Assembly (NCBI GenBank): GCA_022844275.1
Contig: JALHMB010000008.1
Coordinates: 62,001-126,000, forward strand
Source of the DNA: Hyphomicrobiaceae bacterium
GTDB lineage: Bacteria > Pseudomonadota > Alphaproteobacteria > Rhizobiales > Hyphomicrobiaceae
Direction: 5' to 3'
DNA length: 64,000 nt
In this document: in pieces, positions 59,868 through 64,000 of the stretch
How the letters are laid out: each line of letters opens with the position of its first letter
Numbering within the stretch: the stretch's first letter is position 1
Notes under the pieces: model-generated
Seen by the model: only the letters and a program-made list of their open reading frames with translations
What the model was told of the DNA's origin: nothing
Database searches by the model: none
Translations under genes and position numbers: made by a program

Positions 59868-61301
59868 ATGTTTCGAACCGTGATAGCGGGGATCGCCTTG
59901 CTGGCGATCCTTGCAGGCGGCGTCGCCGGCTACCGATTAGGAGCCGGTGCGTGGCCAGCGTTGTCCGCCCGTGAGCCGGTGGAGACGGCGTACGGCACCG
60001 ATGCCAAGGGCGCGGGGCCTGAAGTCGCGCGCACCGTGCTGTATTGGAAGCACCCTGATGGTAGCGCCGATTTCTCGGCTGAGCCTAAGAAGACGCCGGA
60101 CGGCCGTGACTTTGTCCCCGTCTACGAGGACCAGGAAGGCGATTTTAAAGAAAGCAAGCCCCAGCCGGCAGCCAAGGACAAAGGCGGCAGCCGCAAGCTC
60201 CTCTACTACCGCAACCCGATGGGGCTCGCCGACACCTCGCTGGTGCCGAAGAAGGACTGGATGGGGATGGACTACATTCCCGTCTATGAAGGCGAGGACG
60301 ACGCCAGCACCGTCACTGTAAGCCTCGACAAGGTGCAGCGGTCCGGCGTGCGCACGGCCCTCGTGGAGCGCCGCAACCTTGTGCAGGCAGTTCGTTCACC
60401 CGGTACCGCAAAGCCGGATGAACGCAGCTTGCGCATCGTTTCGCTGCGCGCCGACGGCTTCATCGAGAAGCTCTACGTCAACGAGACAGGCAAGCAGGTC
60501 CGGGCAGGAGACAAACTGTTCCGCCTCTACAGCCCGCAAATCGTTAGCGCGCAAATTGATTATCGCACGAGCGCCGGAGCTGATGGGGGATCACGCAATG
60601 AGAGCGGAGCTCTTCAGAAGCTCAGGAACCTTGACATACCCGCCTCGGTGATCGAGGCCCTGCGCAAAGACCTCAACCCGCAGATGTCGATCGACTGGCC
60701 GGCACCGACAGCCGGGGTCGTGATGCAGAAGCGCGTCATCGAAGGTCAGATGGCCAAGGCCGGCGAGGAGCTGTACCGCATCGCCGACCTGACCAACATT
60801 TGGGTGATCGCTGACGTTGCGGAGCAGGACCTGGGCCTCGTGCAAATGGGGGCTCTGGCGATGGTCAGCTTCCGTGCGTTTCCCGGCAAGAGTTTCGAAG
60901 GACGGGTGACATTCGTGCTTCACGAGCTCGATATGAGCACGCGCACCGCCAAAGTGCGCATCGAAGTGCACAACCCCGATCATCTCATCAAGCATGAAAT
61001 GTATGCCGACGTTGAAATCGGCGCACGTACCGGTGAAGCCGCGCGGCTGGCGGTGCCCGCCTCAGCGGTGATCGACAGCGGCAACCGGCAGGTGGTGATC
61101 GTTGCCAAAGGCGAGGGGCGGTTTCAGCCGCGGCCCGTGAAGCTGGGCATGCGTGCCGACGACCATATCGAAATCCTCGACGGCGTGACGGAAGGTGAGG
61201 AGGTCGTCACGGCTGCCAACTTCCTGATCGATGCCGAAAGCAATCTCAAGGCGGCCTTGCAAGCCTTCACCCAGCCCGCGGCAGCGGAGGCCAAGCCATG
61301 A
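59868..61301 (+). CDS. cusB: CusB-like RND periplasmic adaptor
   Basis: A 477-residue membrane fusion protein with an N-terminal membrane anchor. Residues about 55-145 hold two tandem heavy-metal-domain-like repeats: YWKHPDGSADFSAEPKK with DFVPVYE, and YYRNPMGLADTSLVPKK with WMGMDYIPVYE. Lipoyl and barrel domains follow (LRADGFIEKLYVNETGKQVR, GQMAKAGEELYRIADLTNIW). The adaptor takes Cu(I)/Ag(I) from CusF and links CusA to the outer membrane channel. It overlaps cusA by four bases (ATGA). Confidence 0.93.
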   Translation: MFRTVIAGIALLAILAGGVAGYRLGAGAWPALSAREPVETAYGTDAKGAGPEVARTVLYWKHPDGSADFSAEPKKTPDGRDFVPVYEDQEGDFKESKPQPAAKDKGGSRKLLYYRNPMGLADTSLVPKKDWMGMDYIPVYEGEDDASTVTVSLDKVQRSGVRTALVERRNLVQAVRSPGTAKPDERSLRIVSLRADGFIEKLYVNETGKQVRAGDKLFRLYSPQIVSAQIDYRTSAGADGGSRNESGALQKLRNLDIPASVIEALRKDLNPQMSIDWPAPTAGVVMQKRVIEGQMAKAGEELYRIADLTNIWVIADVAEQDLGLVQMGALAMVSFRAFPGKSFEGRVTFVLHELDMSTRTAKVRIEVHNPDHLIKHEMYADVEIGARTGEAARLAVPASAVIDSGNRQVVIVAKGEGRFQPRPVKLGMRADDHIEILDGVTEGEEVVTAANFLIDAESNLKAALQAFTQPAAAEAKP

Positions 61302-64000
61302 TTTCCGCCCTGATCCGGTGGTCGAGCCGGAATCTATTTTTGATCCTGATCGGCTCGGTCCTGGCGACTGGCGCAGGCATCTATGCCGTGCGGAACGTGC
61401 CGCTCGATGCCTTGCCCGACCTGTCCGACACGCAGGTGATCATCTACACGGAATACTCCGGTCAGGCGCCACAGGTGATCGAGGACCAGGTCACATATCC
61501 GCTGTCGACCTCCATGCTCTCGGTGCCTCGCTCGAAGATCGTGCGCGGATTCTCGTTTTTCGGCGTGTCTTTCGTCTATGTCATCTTCGAGGACGGCACT
61601 GACATATACTGGGCGCGCACGCGCGTGCTCGAATACCTGTCCGGTGCGGCACGCAACCTGCCGGCGGGTGTAACGCCGACGCTGGGTCCCGATGCAACCG
61701 GCGTGGGGTGGGTCTATCAATACGCCGTCATGGCGGCGAACCGCACGCTCGCCGAAACCCGCGCGACGCAGGATTGGCAGCTGCGCTTTGCGCTTGCGAA
61801 GGCTGAGGGCGTCGCGGAGGTGGCCAGCGTCGGCGGCTTCGTGCGGCAGTATTCCGTCATCGTCGACCCCCGCAGGCTCAAAGGGTTCGACCTGACATTG
61901 TCGAAGCTTCGTGATGCGATCCGCGCGTCCAACATGGACGTCGGCGGTCGGGTAATCGAGCTTGCTGAGACGGAATACATGGTGCGGGGGCGCGGATACC
62001 TGCGCGGCGTTCGGGACCTCGAGCAGATCGTTCTCAAGTCGGAAGGCGGCGCACCTGTCCTATTGCGCGATGTGGCCCGTGTGGAGCTGGCCCCCGATGA
62101 ACGGAGGGGCGTGACCGAGCTCAATGGTGAGGGCGAGGTTGCCTCCGGCATCGCGATCCAGCGTTACGGACAGAATGCCTTGTCTGTAATCGAGAACGTC
62201 AAGGCGCGCCTTGACGACATCAAGTCAAGCCTGCCTGCCGGCACGGAGATTGTTCCTGTCTATGATCGTTCCGAGCTCATCCACCGCGCCATCGCCACGC
62301 TCAAGACCACGCTGATCGAGGAGAGCATCATTGTCGCGCTCGTGTGCATGATCTTCCTGCTGCATGCACGCAGCGCTCTTGTCGCCATCATTACCCTGCC
62401 GCTCGGCGTGCTCATTGCCTACATCTGCATGTACGCGCTCGGACTGTCCTCCAACATCATGAGCCTCGGCGGTATCGCGATTGCCATCGGTGCGATGGTC
62501 GATGCAGCCATCGTGATGATCGAGAACGCTCACAAGCATCTCGAGCGCGCCCCACCCGACAAACCGCGCAGCGAGGTGCTGATCGAAGCGGCCAGTGAGG
62601 TCGGGCCAGCGCTGTTCTTCTCTCTGCTCATCATCACGGTGTCATTCCTGCCGATCTTCACCCTTGAGGCGCAAGAGGGGCGGCTTTTCAAGCCGCTGGC
62701 CTTTACCAAGACATTTGCAATGGCCGCGGCTGCCATTCTGTCCATAACACTCGTACCGGCGCTGATGATGCTGTTCGTGCGCGGACGAATCATTCCCGAG
62801 CGCCGCAATCCCGTGAACCGGTTCCTGATCTGGATCTATAGGCCGGTCATCAGTCTCGTGCTGAGGGCGAAGATGTTGACCATCGCTATGGCTTTGGCGC
62901 TGCTCGCCGTCACGGCCTATCCGGCGACGCGCATCGGCTCCGAGTTCATGCCGAACCTGAATGAAGGCACGCTCCTTTATATGCCGACGACGCTGCCCGG
63001 AATCTCGATCACCAAGGCCGCGGAACTGCTTCAGATCATGAACAGGATCATCAAGAGCTTCCCAGAAGTGAAATCGGTGTTCGGCAAGGTGGGCCGCGCC
63101 GGCACGGCGACCGATCCCGCACCGACGGAAATGTTCGAGACAATCATCAACCTGAAGGACCCGAGTGAGTGGCGGGAAGGCATGACACTCGAGAAGCTTA
63201 TCAACGAGATGGATCGCGCTCTGCAGTTCCCGGGCGTGTCGAATGCCTGGACGATGCCGATCAAGGCGCGCATCGACATGCTGGCGACGGGTATCCGCAC
63301 ACCGCTGGGCATCAAGGTCCTGGGGCAGGACCTGAAGGTGATCGAACGGCTTGCGCGTGACATCGAAGGGGCGATCAAGGGCGTGGCCGGCACGGCGAGT
63401 GCCTATGCCGAGCGCATCATCGCCGGCTACTACCTGGAGATCGAGCCGGACCGGACGCAGCTGGCACGCTACGGATTAATGGTCGGCGACGTGCAGCAGG
63501 TGATTGCCACGGCTCTGGGTGCCGAGACTGTGACGACCACGGTCGAGGGCCGCGAACGGTACGGGGTCAGCCTGCGCTATTCGCGCGATGTCAGGTCCGA
63601 TCCGCAGGCGATCGCCCGCGAGACGCTCGTGCCGCTCGCCAACGGCTCTTCCATCCCGCTGGGCCAAGTCGCCAATGTGCGGATCACGCAGGGGCCGGCC
63701 TCGATTCGCACTGAGAACGCGCAACTCGCTGCGTACATTTATATCGACGTGCGTGACCGCGATCTTGGCGGATATGTCAGCGAGGCGCGCAAGGCCGTGG
63801 CCGAGAAAGTGACGTTTCCGCCGGGATATCACGCGGTCTGGAGTGGCCAGTACGAATACTACGAGCGCGCCAAGCAGCGCCTCGCCATCGTGGTTCCATT
63901 GACGCTCATCATCATTCTTCTGCTTCTCTACCTCAACTTCCGGCGCATTGCCGAAACGCTGATCGTGATGCTGTCGCTCCCCTTTGCTTTGATCGGCGGC
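61298..64000 (+). CDS. cusA: CusA/CzcA-family heavy-metal RND pump, cut by window edge
   Basis: The first 901 codons of a protein usually about 1040 residues. It begins MISALIRWSSRNLFLILIGS. Family motifs are VPLDALPDLSDTQVIIYTEY, VYDRSELIHRAIATLKTTLI, and in membrane segment 4 GAMVDAAIVMIENAHKHLE with Asp near 402, used for proton transfer. Periplasmic Met-containing stretches suit Cu(I)/Ag(I). The sequence stays open to the window end. With CusB, CusF and the TolC channel it forms the export pump. CusA versus CzcA rests on the CusF/CusB neighbours. Confidence 0.93.
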   Translation, partial: MISALIRWSSRNLFLILIGSVLATGAGIYAVRNVPLDALPDLSDTQVIIYTEYSGQAPQVIEDQVTYPLSTSMLSVPRSKIVRGFSFFGVSFVYVIFEDGTDIYWARTRVLEYLSGAARNLPAGVTPTLGPDATGVGWVYQYAVMAANRTLAETRATQDWQLRFALAKAEGVAEVASVGGFVRQYSVIVDPRRLKGFDLTLSKLRDAIRASNMDVGGRVIELAETEYMVRGRGYLRGVRDLEQIVLKSEGGAPVLLRDVARVELAPDERRGVTELNGEGEVASGIAIQRYGQNALSVIENVKARLDDIKSSLPAGTEIVPVYDRSELIHRAIATLKTTLIEESIIVALVCMIFLLHARSALVAIITLPLGVLIAYICMYALGLSSNIMSLGGIAIAIGAMVDAAIVMIENAHKHLERAPPDKPRSEVLIEAASEVGPALFFSLLIITVSFLPIFTLEAQEGRLFKPLAFTKTFAMAAAAILSITLVPALMMLFVRGRIIPERRNPVNRFLIWIYRPVISLVLRAKMLTIAMALALLAVTAYPATRIGSEFMPNLNEGTLLYMPTTLPGISITKAAELLQIMNRIIKSFPEVKSVFGKVGRAGTATDPAPTEMFETIINLKDPSEWREGMTLEKLINEMDRALQFPGVSNAWTMPIKARIDMLATGIRTPLGIKVLGQDLKVIERLARDIEGAIKGVAGTASAYAERIIAGYYLEIEPDRTQLARYGLMVGDVQQVIATALGAETVTTTVEGRERYGVSLRYSRDVRSDPQAIARETLVPLANGSSIPLGQVANVRITQGPASIRTENAQLAAYIYIDVRDRDLGGYVSEARKAVAEKVTFPPGYHAVWSGQYEYYERAKQRLAIVVPLTLIIILLLLYLNFRRIAETLIVMLSLPFALIGG

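Overview
The window reads as high-GC alphaproteobacterial DNA, most likely Hyphomicrobiales (Rhizobiales). The support is the gene families: a TraG/CopG/VirD2-type relaxase conjugation module, the ParB-strawberry notch-Toprim-DUF2493 plasmid/ICE backbone, DUF736/DUF2285/DUF6499 proteins, FixK/Fnr-like boxes and an HmrR-type copper regulator remnant. No rRNA, tRNA, CRISPR array, integrase or intact insertion sequence was seen, so the ends of the mobile element cannot be placed here.

Positions 1-12184, all leftward, are the backbone of an integrative conjugative element or conjugative plasmid. They encode a very large ParB-like protein, two small conserved proteins, a methyltransferase/strawberry-notch helicase, a Toprim protein, a DUF2493 protein, the coupling protein TraG and the start of a CopG-like protein. 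Positions 26796-32683 continue the backbone with relaxase, DUF736, an XRE regulator, TraF-like signal peptidase, a helix-turn-helix protein, DUF2285 and DUF6499.

Between these two backbone arms lies a defence island (12778-26397). It holds a SIR2-HerA pair, a PIN/DUF433 toxin-antitoxin pair, a RusA-like nuclease with a DEDDh exonuclease, and a leftward five-gene operon in which every junction overlaps or nearly does. That operon joins an ABC-three-component system (nuclease-like protein, middle component, DUF3732 ATPase) to a Gabija-like pair (OLD ATPase-Toprim nuclease plus UvrD-like helicase). This composite is the most interesting system in the window. A decayed histidine kinase fragment lies between the island and the relaxase.

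Positions 33259-45688 are a metabolic block: cyclopropane fatty acid synthase, a DUF3141 PHA-synthase-like hydrolase, a sigma factor, thiolase, a secondary-alcohol-type dehydrogenase, a DASS anion transporter, and a GltD-like Fe-S flavoprotein with KorA and KorB. Two FixK/Fnr-like boxes suggest induction under low oxygen.

Positions 45.7-64 kb are a copper/silver resistance block. It starts with a broken HmrR remnant and continues with DUF411, Met-rich and Cys-rich periplasmic proteins, CusF, a cupredoxin, two multicopper oxidases, a TolC-type channel, a two-component system, and a rightward FixH-like, CusB, CusA group that runs off the right edge. Together these genes would sense, oxidise, chelate and export periplasmic copper.
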